A stretch of 64,000 nt of DNA from an uncultured Pseudomonas sp. (GTDB lineage: Bacteria; Pseudomonadota; Gammaproteobacteria; Pseudomonadales; Pseudomonadaceae), in NCBI RefSeq assembly GCF_913774235.1, contig NZ_CAJYDW010000016.1, forward strand, positions 248,001-312,000, given 5' to 3'. The position numbers and the translations under genes are program-made. The notes under the pieces were generated by a model. That model was not told where the DNA came from and searched no databases. It worked only from the letters and a program-made list of their open reading frames with translations. Below, piece after piece: positions 43,409 through 52,943 of this stretch (within the stretch, counting starts at the first letter, position 1; every line of letters begins with the position of its first letter).

Positions 43409-43522
43409 ATTCCTTGGATTTTTTAGGTCGTTCGCCTCCAGAGGCGGGCAATCTCCGGTTACACACTGAGGCCCATCAGGGCGTTTGAACCTCTTCCGTC
43501 TCCAGCGGTTGAGGTTTTTTTT
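43409..43522 (+). ncRNA. Candidate small RNA with intrinsic terminator
   Basis: The 340-base gap contains a -10 box TAGAAT (43397-43402), then hairpins CGCCTC-CA-GAGGCG (43433-43446) and GCCC-ATCA-GGGC (43471-43482), and a textbook terminator: AACCTC/GAGGTT with an inner CCG/CGG pair and eight T residues (43488-43522). The transcript would be about 114 nt. No ORF. The -35 is poor, so a stationary-phase sigma factor is possible. Size recalls RgsA-type RNAs, but identity is not shown. Confidence 0.6.
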
Positions 43523-43550
43523 GCCTCAGCGACGGCAGGACGTTGCGCCA

Positions 43551-44474
43551 TCACCCCGAACGGACCAGGGCCTGAGCGAGGCTGGACTCCAGTGCCCGGC
43601 GCAGGGCCTCGGGGCGCGCACCCGCTGCGCGCAGGGCGCCGTGCAGCAGGCCGGCGCCTTCCCATAGCCGACAGGGGGTACCCGCCGCGCGCAGGGCCAG
43701 GGCATAGGCGTGGCCGTGATCGCGCAGGGGATCGCGGCTGGCTAAGGCGATGAAGGCCGGTGCCAGCCCCGCGTGGTCGCTGGCCTGCAGCGGCAGGGCC
43801 AGCGGCTCGGCGCGATCCCGTCGTTCCGGCAGGTAGACCTCCAGGCAGGCCCGCCAGTCGGCCGCGCTCAGCAGCGGCGCCTGGGCCTGGTGGCGTTCGC
43901 TAGGCAGCAGCCGATCCGTCAGCGCCGGATAGATCAGCGCCTGCAGGCGCGGTTGCCGGCGATCCTGGGTGCGCAGCGCCAAGCACAGGGCGGCGGCCAG
44001 ATTGCCGCCAGCGCTGTCACCGGCTACCGCCAGCCGGGTTTGGTCCAGCCCCAGGCGCGAGGCTTCGTCGCCCAGCCAGTTCCAGGCCCGGAGGGCGTCG
44101 TCCAAGGCGGCGGGATAGGGATGCTCCGGCGCCAGGCGATAGTCCACCAGCAGCACCGCCAGCCCCAGCCGCCGCGCTAGGCGGGCAGCGAGAAAACCAT
44201 GGGAATCCAGATCGCCAAGCATCCAGCCACCACCGTGCAGATAGAGCAGGGCGGGGCGCTTGGCGGCGGGCGCCTGCGGCGCCACCAGGCGCAACGGCAC
44301 CTCGCCGGCACGGTGATCGCTGACCGCCAGGCCCTGATAGTCAGCCGGTGCCAGGGCGGCGCAGAGCCGCGCATAGGCCTGACGTTGGGCGCCGATAGCC
44401 GGATCGGCCGTGGCGCAGGCCTGGCTGGCCGCGACGAAGGCGGCCATGTCCACCGACAGCGGCGGCTGGCTCAT
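43551..44474 (-). CDS. Alpha/beta hydrolase (HSL-type esterase) of the carnitine cluster
   Basis: 307 residues with the hormone-sensitive-lipase motifs HGGGW (oxyanion hole) and GDSAGGN (nucleophile Ser), a catalytic Asp in SRDPLRDHG and a His near the end (LLHGALR). The start overlaps the thioesterase stop as ATGA. It occupies the position of the lipase-like gene next to the P. aeruginosa carnitine operon and may release carnitine from acyl-carnitines; this is inference. Confidence 0.85.
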   Translation of the reverse strand: MSQPPLSVDMAAFVAASQACATADPAIGAQRQAYARLCAALAPADYQGLAVSDHRAGEVPLRLVAPQAPAAKRPALLYLHGGGWMLGDLDSHGFLAARLARRLGLAVLLVDYRLAPEHPYPAALDDALRAWNWLGDEASRLGLDQTRLAVAGDSAGGNLAAALCLALRTQDRRQPRLQALIYPALTDRLLPSERHQAQAPLLSAADWRACLEVYLPERRDRAEPLALPLQASDHAGLAPAFIALASRDPLRDHGHAYALALRAAGTPCRLWEGAGLLHGALRAAGARPEALRRALESSLAQALVRSG

Positions 44475-44941
44475 CGCCGTGCGGGCGGCAGACCGATGAC
44501 CCGCCCCACGTGCTCCGGCCAGGGCTCGTCCTGCTGCGCCGCCAGCTGGGTCGCCAGCCAGTCGTACACCACGGGGGCGAAGGGCGCGGACCTGGGGCCG
44601 GCCAGGTCGACGTGCAGCAGCAACTGCTCGGAGGCCGCCAGCAACTCGGTCGCGCCGGCGTGGTACAGCCCGAAGTGGAGGTGCAGGCGCTTGGCGTCCA
44701 GGGCCAGGAACCTCACCCGCACTTCCAGTTGGGCGTCCGCCTTCACCTCGTGGAGGAAGTTGAGATGGCACTCCAGGGTGAACAGCGAGTGCCCGCTGGC
44801 GGCGCGGCCGGCGGCGTCCAGGCCCATGGCGTCCATCAGGGCGTCGCTGGCGTGGCTGAAGATCAGCAAGTAATAGGCATCACGCAGATGGCCGTTGTAG
44901 TCGACCCAGTCAGGGGCGACCGCTGTGCTGTGGATGAGCAT
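44471..44941 (-). CDS. cdhB: Thioesterase of carnitine catabolism (CdhB)
   Basis: 156 residues with the 4-hydroxybenzoyl-CoA thioesterase hot-dog fold: the Asp/Asn pattern WVDYNGHLRDAYYL is the active site. In Pseudomonas this gene lies beside carnitine dehydrogenase and hydrolyses betainyl-CoA to glycine betaine. AGGAGG precedes the ATG. Gene order matches the P. aeruginosa operon. Confidence 0.87.
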   Translation of the reverse strand: MLIHSTAVAPDWVDYNGHLRDAYYLLIFSHASDALMDAMGLDAAGRAASGHSLFTLECHLNFLHEVKADAQLEVRVRFLALDAKRLHLHFGLYHAGATELLAASEQLLLHVDLAGPRSAPFAPVVYDWLATQLAAQQDEPWPEHVGRVIGLPPARR

Positions 44942-44950
44942 GCTGTCCTC

Positions 44951-45895
44951 CTAGTCCCGAATGCCGTGGCGCGCCTTGCACTCGGCGATGGCCGCCTGCA
45001 CCGCCAGCAGGCAGTCGTCGCGATAGCGTTCCAGCGCCGCCAGCTCCAGGTCGCCCTGTTGCGCCTGGGTGCCCTCGACCACGGCGTCGATCAGGCGGTC
45101 GGTCAGTTCCGGGGCTTCCAGGTAGGTCCAGGGCAGCTTCAGCGCCGGGCCGAATTGCTGCATGAAGTGGCGCATGCCCGCCGGGCCGCCGGCCAGGGTG
45201 TAGGTGAGAAAGGTGCCCATGAACGACCAGCGCAGGCCGGCGCCATAGCGGATGGCATCGTCGATCTCGCCGGTGGTGGCGACGCCGTCGTTGACCAGGT
45301 GCAGCGCCTCGCGCCACAGGGCTTCCAGCAGGCGATCGGCGATGAAACCGGGCACCTCCTTGCGCACCCGCAGCGGCCGCATGCCCAACTCGCGATAGAA
45401 GGCTTCGGCGCGCGCCAGATTGGCCTCCGAGGTCTGGGCTCCGCCGACCACTTCCACCAGCGGCAGCAGATAGACCGGATTGAACGGATGGCCCACCAGG
45501 CAGCGCTCGGGGTGCTGGGCATCGGCATAGAAGTCGCTGGGCAGCAGGCCCGAGGTGCTGGAGCAGATCAAGGCGTCGGGCCGTGCTGCCCGGCTGACTC
45601 GGGCGTGCAGGTCGCGCTTGAGGTCCAGGCGCTCGGGCGCGCTTTCCTGGATGACGTCGGCAGCGGCCACCGCAGCTTCCAGATCGGTATGGAAGCTCAG
45701 GCGTTCCAGGCTGGCGCCGGGCGCCAGGCCCTGGGCTTCCAGCGCCGGCCAGGCATTGGCCAGGCGGGTACGCAGGGCGGCCTCGGCCCCGGGCGCCGGG
45801 TCCCAGGCACGGACGTCCAGACCGCGGGCCAGCGCCCGGGCGATCCAGCCGGCACCGATCACGCCGGTACCGAGGGCGGCGAAGACGGCGCTCAT
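44951..45895 (-). CDS. cdhA: L-carnitine dehydrogenase
   Basis: 314 residues of the 3-hydroxyacyl-CoA dehydrogenase family, oxidising L-carnitine to 3-dehydrocarnitine with NAD. The Rossmann loop [11 protein letters not shown] is at the start, and the catalytic His lies in the conserved [16 protein letters not shown] segment. It ends ten bases before the thioesterase start and its own start overlaps cdhC as ATGA. Confidence 0.93.
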   Translation of the reverse strand: MSAVFAALGTGVIGAGWIARALARGLDVRAWDPAPGAEAALRTRLANAWPALEAQGLAPGASLERLSFHTDLEAAVAAADVIQESAPERLDLKRDLHARVSRAARPDALICSSTSGLLPSDFYADAQHPERCLVGHPFNPVYLLPLVEVVGGAQTSEANLARAEAFYRELGMRPLRVRKEVPGFIADRLLEALWREALHLVNDGVATTGEIDDAIRYGAGLRWSFMGTFLTYTLAGGPAGMRHFMQQFGPALKLPWTYLEAPELTDRLIDAVVEGTQAQQGDLELAALERYRDDCLLAVQAAIAECKARHGIRD

Positions 45896-46779
45896 TGGGC
45901 ACCTCCCAGGTTCATCTGCTTACGCCCTTCGGCCGGGCTCAGGGCCCGTCCACCCAGCCGCTCGATGATCTGGATCACCCGCTCCACCAGGCTGCCGTTG
46001 GTGGCGTGGACGCCGCGGTCCAGCCAGAGATTGTCTTCCAGGCCAACGCGCACGTTGCCGCCCAGCAGCATGGCCTGGGCGGCCATGGGCATCTGCATGC
46101 GACCGATACCGAAGCCGGCCCAGCAGGCGCCCGCTGGCAGGTTGTCGACCATGGCCTTCATGGTGGTGGTGTCGGCCGGGGCGCCCCAGGGAATGCCCAG
46201 GCAGATCTGGAACAGTGGGTCTTCCAGCAGGCCTTCCTTGAGCAGCTGCTTGGCGAACCAGAGGTGGCCGGTGTCGAAGATCTCCAGCTCCGCCTTCACG
46301 CCCAGCTCGGTGATGCGCTTGGCCCCGGCGCGCAGTTGCGCGGGGGTGGAGACATAGATGAAGTCGCCATCGCCGAAGTTGAGGGTGCCGCAGTCCAGGG
46401 TACAGATGTCCGGGCGCAGTTCCTCGATGTGCAGCAGACGGGTGAGGGGACCGACCAGGTCCGTACCGGGTCCGAATTCGGTGGGGCTTTCGCCCGGCCC
46501 GATCTCCAGGTCGCCGCCCATGCCGGCGGTGAGGTTGATGACGATGTCGGTGTCCGCCTCGCGGATGCGCTCGACCACCTCGCGATAGAGCGCCACGTCG
46601 CGACTCGGCTTGCCGGTGGCGGGATCGCGCACGTGGGCATGCACTACCGTGGCGCCGGCGCGGGCGGCCTCCAGGGCGGCCTCGGCGATCTGCGCCGGGG
46701 TAACGGGAACATGGGGATTGCGGCCTACGGTATCACCGGCGCCGGTGAGGGCGCAGGTGATGATGACATCGGTATTCAT
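45892..46779 (-). CDS. cdhC: 3-dehydrocarnitine cleavage enzyme (BKACE)
   Basis: 295 residues of the beta-keto acid cleavage family (DUF849). The zinc motif HAHVRD is at about 48-53, with further ligands downstream, and the protein opens [17 protein letters not shown]. It uses acetyl-CoA to cleave 3-dehydrocarnitine to betainyl-CoA and acetoacetate. In operon order it follows caiX and precedes cdhA. Confidence 0.91.
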   Translation of the reverse strand: MNTDVIITCALTGAGDTVGRNPHVPVTPAQIAEAALEAARAGATVVHAHVRDPATGKPSRDVALYREVVERIREADTDIVINLTAGMGGDLEIGPGESPTEFGPGTDLVGPLTRLLHIEELRPDICTLDCGTLNFGDGDFIYVSTPAQLRAGAKRITELGVKAELEIFDTGHLWFAKQLLKEGLLEDPLFQICLGIPWGAPADTTTMKAMVDNLPAGACWAGFGIGRMQMPMAAQAMLLGGNVRVGLEDNLWLDRGVHATNGSLVERVIQIIERLGGRALSPAEGRKQMNLGGAQ

Positions 46780-46796
46780 GAGTCTGTCCTTGGCGA

Positions 46797-47729
46797 TCAG
46801 AGCTTAACGGCGGCGGGCTGGCCGGAGTACGAGGTGACGCCTTGCAGGAAGGCGTCGAGGCGTTGCGGGTGTTCCTTGAGCCAGGCGCGGGCAGCATCCT
46901 TGGGCGCGGTGCGCTCCAGGATGGGCGCCATCACGGCGCTGACTTCGGCGCTGTCGAGGTGCAGGTTGGTGAGCAAACGCTGAACATTGGGGCAGCGCTG
47001 CGGGTAATCCGCGGTGGTCACCACCGACACCGTGGCCTGGCCTTCGTTGGGGCCGAAGATGTCTTCGCTGCCGGTGAGGTAGCGCATCTTGATCTGCAGG
47101 TTCATCGGGTGCGGCTTCCAGCCGAAGAAGACGATCCACTCCTGGCGCTTCTCGGCCCGGCGCACGGCGCTGAGCATGCCCGCCTCGCTGGACTCCACCA
47201 GTTGGAAGTCCTTGAGGCCGAACCTGTTGGTCTTGATCATCTCGGCGGTGGCACGGTTGGCGCCGCTGCCCGGCTCGATGCCGTAGATCTTGCCGCCGAG
47301 CTTGTCCTTGAAGCGGGCGATGTCGGCGAAGGTCTTCAGGCCGCCTTCGTAGACGTACTCGGGCACCGCATAGGTGGACTGGGCATCGGCCAGCAGCGGC
47401 GGGGTCAGCACCTTGACCTGGCCCTTGTCGACGAAGGGCTGCACCACCGGCTGCATGGTCGGCTGCCAGTAGCCGAGGAAGACGTCCAGATCCTTGTTGC
47501 CCATGCCCGCCATGATGATCTGCTGGGAAGCGGTGGTCGGCTTGACGCCGTAGCCGAGGCTTTCGAGCATGACCTCGGCGAGGGCGCTGGTGGCGACCAC
47601 GTCGGTCCAGCCGACGAGGCCCAGACGCACGGTCTGGCAGCTGTCGGGATCGGCGGCGCGAGCGCTGCCCAGGGTGGCGGCCAGCAGGCCGCAGGCGAGG
47701 AGGGTGGAACCGAGGGTCTTGGAAGGCAT
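46797..47729 (-). CDS. caiX: Carnitine-binding periplasmic protein
   Basis: 310 residues with a signal peptide cut after ARA and an OpuAC-type binding fold. Aromatic residues suited to a trimethylammonium cage are present ([20 protein letters not shown]). This matches CaiX, the carnitine-binding protein that feeds the Cbc ABC importer encoded elsewhere. First gene of the carnitine operon, divergent from cdhR. Confidence 0.9.
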   Translation of the reverse strand: MPSKTLGSTLLACGLLAATLGSARAADPDSCQTVRLGLVGWTDVVATSALAEVMLESLGYGVKPTTASQQIIMAGMGNKDLDVFLGYWQPTMQPVVQPFVDKGQVKVLTPPLLADAQSTYAVPEYVYEGGLKTFADIARFKDKLGGKIYGIEPGSGANRATAEMIKTNRFGLKDFQLVESSEAGMLSAVRRAEKRQEWIVFFGWKPHPMNLQIKMRYLTGSEDIFGPNEGQATVSVVTTADYPQRCPNVQRLLTNLHLDSAEVSAVMAPILERTAPKDAARAWLKEHPQRLDAFLQGVTSYSGQPAAVKL

Positions 47730-47884
47730 GGCGAACTCCTGGTGGCGGCTTGCCGAGGATGACTGCCGGTGCCTGCTACCCTAGGCGTGTTGCTGAGTGG
47801 CCATGCGCAGCCCGACGACCGGAATTTGCACCCTGGCGACCTTCTTGCTTGCCAGAGCGAACCGTTACCGAGGACGCCCCCCCC

Positions 47885-48871
47885 ATGCCGCAGTCCTTTG
47901 CCTTTCTCCTGCTGCCCGGCTTTTCCGCCCTGGGCTTCATCGCCACCCTGGAACCCCTGCGGGTGGCCAATCGCTTTCGGCCGGGCAGCTATGCCTGGCG
48001 CATCCTCGGGCGTGACGGCGTGGCGGTGACCGCCAGCAACGGCATGTCGGTCAACGTCGACGGCGGTCTGGAGGCGCTAACGCCAGGGACCACCCTGTTC
48101 GTGGTGGCCGGCTTCGAACCCCTGGCCCACTACGACGACGGCCTCGCCAGCTGGCTGCGCCAGGTCGCTCGCCAGGCGCATCCCCTGGGCGGCATCGACA
48201 CCGGCGCCCTGATCCTGGCCAGGGCCGGTCTGTTGGACGGGCATCGTGTCACCCTGCACTGGGAAGCGGTGGCGGCCTTTCGCGAAGCCTGGCCGCAGCT
48301 GTCGGTGACCGGCGAATTGTTCGAGATCGATCGCGGGCGCATTACCTGCGCCGGGGGCACGGCGAGTCTCGATCTGCTGCTGGAGCTGATCGGCCGCAGC
48401 CACGGTAGCGAACTGGCGGTGCAGGTCTCCGAGCAGTTCGTGCTGGGGCGTATCCGACCGCCACGGGAGCACCAGCGGCTGCAGGTGGCGCAGCGCTACG
48501 GCATCGCCAATCGCAAGCTGATCCGCGTGGTGGAGCGCATGGAGCGCCATACCGAGACGCCCCTGGGCACCCTGGAGCTGGCTGCCGGCATCCAGGTGAC
48601 CCGCCGCCAGCTGGAACGGCTGTTTCGCCTGCACCTGGACACGACTCCTTCCATCTTCTATCTGCAACTGCGCCTGGATCGGGCCCGCCAGCTGCTGCAG
48701 CAGGGTGACGCCAGCGTGCTGGAGGTCGCCCTGGCCTGCGGTTTCGAGTCCGCCTCCTACTTTTCCCGCTGCTACCGGCAGCGCTTCGGCCTGAGTCCGC
48801 GGGAGGATCGACCGCACCGGTCGTCGGCACCGGAGGCCGCCGCGGTGGTCGAGGCCCTGCCGCCAGGGTAG
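47885..48871 (+). CDS. cdhR: Carnitine-responsive AraC-type regulator
   Basis: 328 residues: an N-terminal DJ-1/PfpI-like effector domain (about 1-185, FLLLPGFSALGFIATLEPLRVAN) and a C-terminal AraC double helix-turn-helix (about 215-320). This is the GbdR/CdhR/SouR layout. Divergence from caiX identifies it as CdhR, which activates the carnitine operon. The 155-base gap between them should hold its sites, but I could not define them. Confidence 0.9.
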   Translation: MPQSFAFLLLPGFSALGFIATLEPLRVANRFRPGSYAWRILGRDGVAVTASNGMSVNVDGGLEALTPGTTLFVVAGFEPLAHYDDGLASWLRQVARQAHPLGGIDTGALILARAGLLDGHRVTLHWEAVAAFREAWPQLSVTGELFEIDRGRITCAGGTASLDLLLELIGRSHGSELAVQVSEQFVLGRIRPPREHQRLQVAQRYGIANRKLIRVVERMERHTETPLGTLELAAGIQVTRRQLERLFRLHLDTTPSIFYLQLRLDRARQLLQQGDASVLEVALACGFESASYFSRCYRQRFGLSPREDRPHRSSAPEAAAVVEALPPG

Positions 48872-49002
48872 ACCGACCCGGTCACTGACGCTTCTGGTGA
48901 TACCTCTGTCGTTTTTGCATCCGGTCGGCCGGAACCCCAGGGCTATGCTGGCCTCGAATCGCCGGCAGTCGTTCCGGCGCAAGACTTTCGCCGGAGCCCG
49001 TC

Positions 49003-49980
<978 letters not shown>

Positions 49981-50030
49981 TGAATACCCCGGGAGCCTAC
50001 TGCGCACCCCGCTAGCGGCGTCGCGTCCTC

Positions 50031-50072
50031 GCGCCAGGTTCGCCGTACCTCGGTACCGCTCTCACCTGGCGC
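50031..50072. promoter_or_regulatory. Strong hairpin between dipeptidase and DUF5943 genes
   Basis: GCGCCAGGT/ACCTGGCGC encloses GTAC-CTCG-GTAC. A stable structure in a 158-base gap without a T-run. Either a terminator or an mRNA processing site. Confidence 0.45.
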
Positions 50073-50138
50073 GCTACGGCTCCACAGGCATTCACCCACA
50101 CCTTTCATAAATACGTAACGCAAATTCGGAGCCCACAC

Positions 50139-50669
50139 ATGGCCAGCCACGCCCCCGAAATGCCCATCCAGGTCGACGACGAAACCGGCGTCTGGACCAC
50201 CGACGCCCTGCCGATGCTGTACGTACCCCGGCACTTCTTCGTCAACAACCACATGGGCATCGAAGAAGTCCTGGGCGCCGACAAGTACGCCGAGATCCTC
50301 TACAAGGCCGGCTACAAGTCCGCCTGGCACTGGTGCGAGAAGGAAGCCGAGTGCCATGGCATCCAGGGCGCCGCGGTGTTCGAGCACTACATGAAGCGCC
50401 TGTCGCAGCGCGGCTGGGGCCTGTTCGAGACCCAGAAGCTCGACCTGGAGACCGGCCATGCCGAGGTCAAGCTCAAGCATTCGGCCTTCGTCTACGTCTA
50501 CGGCAAGGTCAACCGCAAGGTGGACTACATGTTCACCGGCTGGTTCTCCGGCGCCATCGACCAGATCCTGGCGGCCAAGGGCAGTGCCATCCGCACCGTC
50601 ACCGTGCAGGAATACAGCGGTTCCGAAGAAGGCCACGACGATGGCCTGTTCGTGACCCGCCCGCTGTAA
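50139..50669 (+). CDS. DUF5943 protein of the dimethylglycine cluster
   Basis: 176 residues with a V4R-like fold, conserved WHWCEKEAECHG segment and a hydrophobic VDYMFTGWFSGAIDQIL stretch. It is always found beside dgcAB in pseudomonads. Function is unproven; a small-molecule binding role is plausible. Confidence 0.82.
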   Translation: MASHAPEMPIQVDDETGVWTTDALPMLYVPRHFFVNNHMGIEEVLGADKYAEILYKAGYKSAWHWCEKEAECHGIQGAAVFEHYMKRLSQRGWGLFETQKLDLETGHAEVKLKHSAFVYVYGKVNRKVDYMFTGWFSGAIDQILAAKGSAIRTVTVQEYSGSEEGHDDGLFVTRPL

Positions 50670-50760
50670 CGCGATTTCGTAGGGTGGCGCCGCCACCCTA
50701 GCGACACCCAGAGCAAGAGCGCGGCTGCAGACCGCGCACCAGCCGATCGAGGAGAAGGTC

Positions 50761-52821
50761 ATGGCCTTCGAAGCAATGTTCCAGCCGATCCAGATCGGCA
50801 AGCTCACCATCCGCAACCGCGTGCTCTCCACGGCCCATGCCGAGGTCTACGCCACTGACGGCGGCATGACCACCGAGAGATACGTCAAGTATTACGAAGA
50901 GAAGGCCAAGGGCGGCATCGGCCTGGCCATCTGCGGTGGTTCCTCGGTGGTCGCCATCGACAGCCCCCAGCACTGGTGGAGTTCGGTCAACCTCTCCACC
51001 GACCGCATCATTCCGCACTTCCAGAATCTGGCCGACGCCATGCACAAGCACGGCGCCAAGATCATGATCCAGATCACCCACATGGGCCGGCGCTCGCGTT
51101 GGGACGGCGGCCACTGGCCGACCCTGATGTCGCCGTCGGGCATCCGCGAGCCCGTGCACCGCGCCACCTGCAAGACCATCGAGCCGGAAGAGATCTGGCG
51201 GGTGATCGGCAACTTCGCCCAGGCTGCCCGCCGGGCCAAGGCCGGCGGCCTGGACGGCGTCGAACTGTCCGCCGTGCACCAGCACATGATCGACCAGTTC
51301 TGGTCGCCGCGGGTCAACAAGCGTACCGACGAGTGGGGCGGCAGCTTCGAGAACCGCATGAGATTCGGCATGGAAGTGCTCAAGGCCGTGCGCGCCGAAG
51401 TAGGCGACGACTTCTGCGTCGGCATGCGCATCACCGGAGACGAATTCCACCCCGATGGCCTGTCCCATGACGACATGAAGCAGATCGCCAAGTACTACGC
51501 CGATACCGGCATGCTCGACTTCATCGGCGTGGTCGGCTCGGGTTGCGATACCCACAACACCCTGGCCAACGTCATCCCCAACATGACCTATCCGCCGGAG
51601 CCCTTCCTGCACTTGGCCGCCGGCATCAAGGAGGTGGTCAACGTCCCGGTGCTGCACGCCCAGAACATCAAGGACCCCAACCAGGCCACCCGTATCCTGG
51701 AAGGCGGCTACGTCGACATGGTCGGCATGACCCGCGCCCATATCGCCGACCCGCACCTGATCACCAAGATCAAGATGGGCCAGGTCGACCAGATACGGCA
51801 GTGCGTCGGTGCCAACTACTGCATCGACCGCCAGTACCAGGGCCTGGACGTGCTGTGCATCCAGAACGCCGCCACCAGCCGCGAATACATGGGCCTGCCG
51901 CACATCATCGAGAAGTCCACCGGGCCCAAGCGCAAGGTGGTCATCGTCGGCGGTGGTCCCGCCGGCATGGAAGCCGCGCGCGTCTCCGCCGAGCGCGGCC
52001 ATGACGTCACCCTGTTCGAGAAGCAGGAGCAGCTCGGTGGCCAGATCACCCTGGCCGCCCGCGCCCCGCAACGCGACCAGATCGCCGGTATCACCCGTTG
52101 GTACCAGCTGGAACTGGCACGGCTGGGTATCGACCTGCGCCTGGGCACCGCCGCCGATCCGGCGACCATCCTCGACCTGCGTCCGGACATCGTCATCCTG
52201 GCCAACGGCGGTCATCCCTTCCTGGAGCAGGTCGAGCACTGGCACGCTGCCGACGGCCTGGTCGTCAGCAGCTGGGACATCCTCTCGGGCAAGGTCGAGC
52301 CGGGCAAGAACGTGCTGGTCTATGACACCATCTGCGAATTCACCGGCATGTCCGTGGCCGACTACCTGGCCGACAAGGGTTCCCAGGTGGAAATCGTCAC
52401 CGACGACATCAAGCCGGGTGTCGCCATCGGCGGCACCACCTTCCCGACCTACTACCGCAGCATGTATCCCAAGGAAGTGATCATGACCGGCGACCTGATG
52501 CTGGAAAAGGTCTACGCCGAGGGCGACAAGAAGGTCGCGGTGCTGGAAAACGAATACACCGGCGCCCGTGAAGAGCGCGTGGTGGATCAGGTGGTCATCG
52601 AGAACGGCGTGCGCCCGGACGAGGGGCTTTACTACGCCCTCAAGGAAGGCTCGCGCAACAAAGGCCAGATGGACATCGAGGCGCTGTTCGCCATCGAGCC
52701 CCAGCCGGCGCTGAGCGAGACCGGCAATGGCTACCTGCTGTACCGCATCGGCGATTGCGTGGCCCAGCGCAACACCCACGCCGCCATCTACGACGCCCTG
52801 CGCCTGTGCAAGGACTTCTGA
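50761..52821 (+). CDS. dgcA: Dimethylglycine demethylase subunit DgcA
   Basis: 686 residues related to trimethylamine dehydrogenase: an FMN-binding TIM barrel (about 1-345), an iron-sulfur segment and a C-terminal ADP/FAD-binding domain (KVVIVGGGPAGMEAARVSAERGHDVTLFE). It demethylates dimethylglycine to sarcosine. In the TMADH cluster motif the second Cys is Ala351 (C348, A351, C354, C366), and the Cys that binds FMN covalently in TMADH is absent. Confidence 0.92.
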   Translation: MAFEAMFQPIQIGKLTIRNRVLSTAHAEVYATDGGMTTERYVKYYEEKAKGGIGLAICGGSSVVAIDSPQHWWSSVNLSTDRIIPHFQNLADAMHKHGAKIMIQITHMGRRSRWDGGHWPTLMSPSGIREPVHRATCKTIEPEEIWRVIGNFAQAARRAKAGGLDGVELSAVHQHMIDQFWSPRVNKRTDEWGGSFENRMRFGMEVLKAVRAEVGDDFCVGMRITGDEFHPDGLSHDDMKQIAKYYADTGMLDFIGVVGSGCDTHNTLANVIPNMTYPPEPFLHLAAGIKEVVNVPVLHAQNIKDPNQATRILEGGYVDMVGMTRAHIADPHLITKIKMGQVDQIRQCVGANYCIDRQYQGLDVLCIQNAATSREYMGLPHIIEKSTGPKRKVVIVGGGPAGMEAARVSAERGHDVTLFEKQEQLGGQITLAARAPQRDQIAGITRWYQLELARLGIDLRLGTAADPATILDLRPDIVILANGGHPFLEQVEHWHAADGLVVSSWDILSGKVEPGKNVLVYDTICEFTGMSVADYLADKGSQVEIVTDDIKPGVAIGGTTFPTYYRSMYPKEVIMTGDLMLEKVYAEGDKKVAVLENEYTGAREERVVDQVVIENGVRPDEGLYYALKEGSRNKGQMDIEALFAIEPQPALSETGNGYLLYRIGDCVAQRNTHAAIYDALRLCKDF

Positions 52822-52826
52822 AGACT

Positions 52827-52890
52827 ATCGCGGCCTTGGGCCGCTCCTACAGTAATGCCTGAACCCGTAGGAGCGGCCCATGGCCGCGAT
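52827..52890. repeat. REP pair (REPIN) copy 2
   Basis: ATCGCGGCCTTGGGCCGCTC faces GAGCGGCCCATGGCCGCGAT across a loop (CCTACAGTAATGCC...CCGTAGG). It lies within the dgcA-dgcB gap, so the repeat is inside an operon, where it may alter relative mRNA stability. Confidence 0.88.
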
Positions 52891-52943
52891 CAGCCCACCT
52901 CTTGCGGCCGCGCCTGCGGGGCCCGCCCTGTGAGGATAGATCG

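Noticed and set aside
50698-52779. 693-residue frame antisense to dgcA
   Set aside because: Shadow of dgcA; Asp/His/Gly-rich with no domain.
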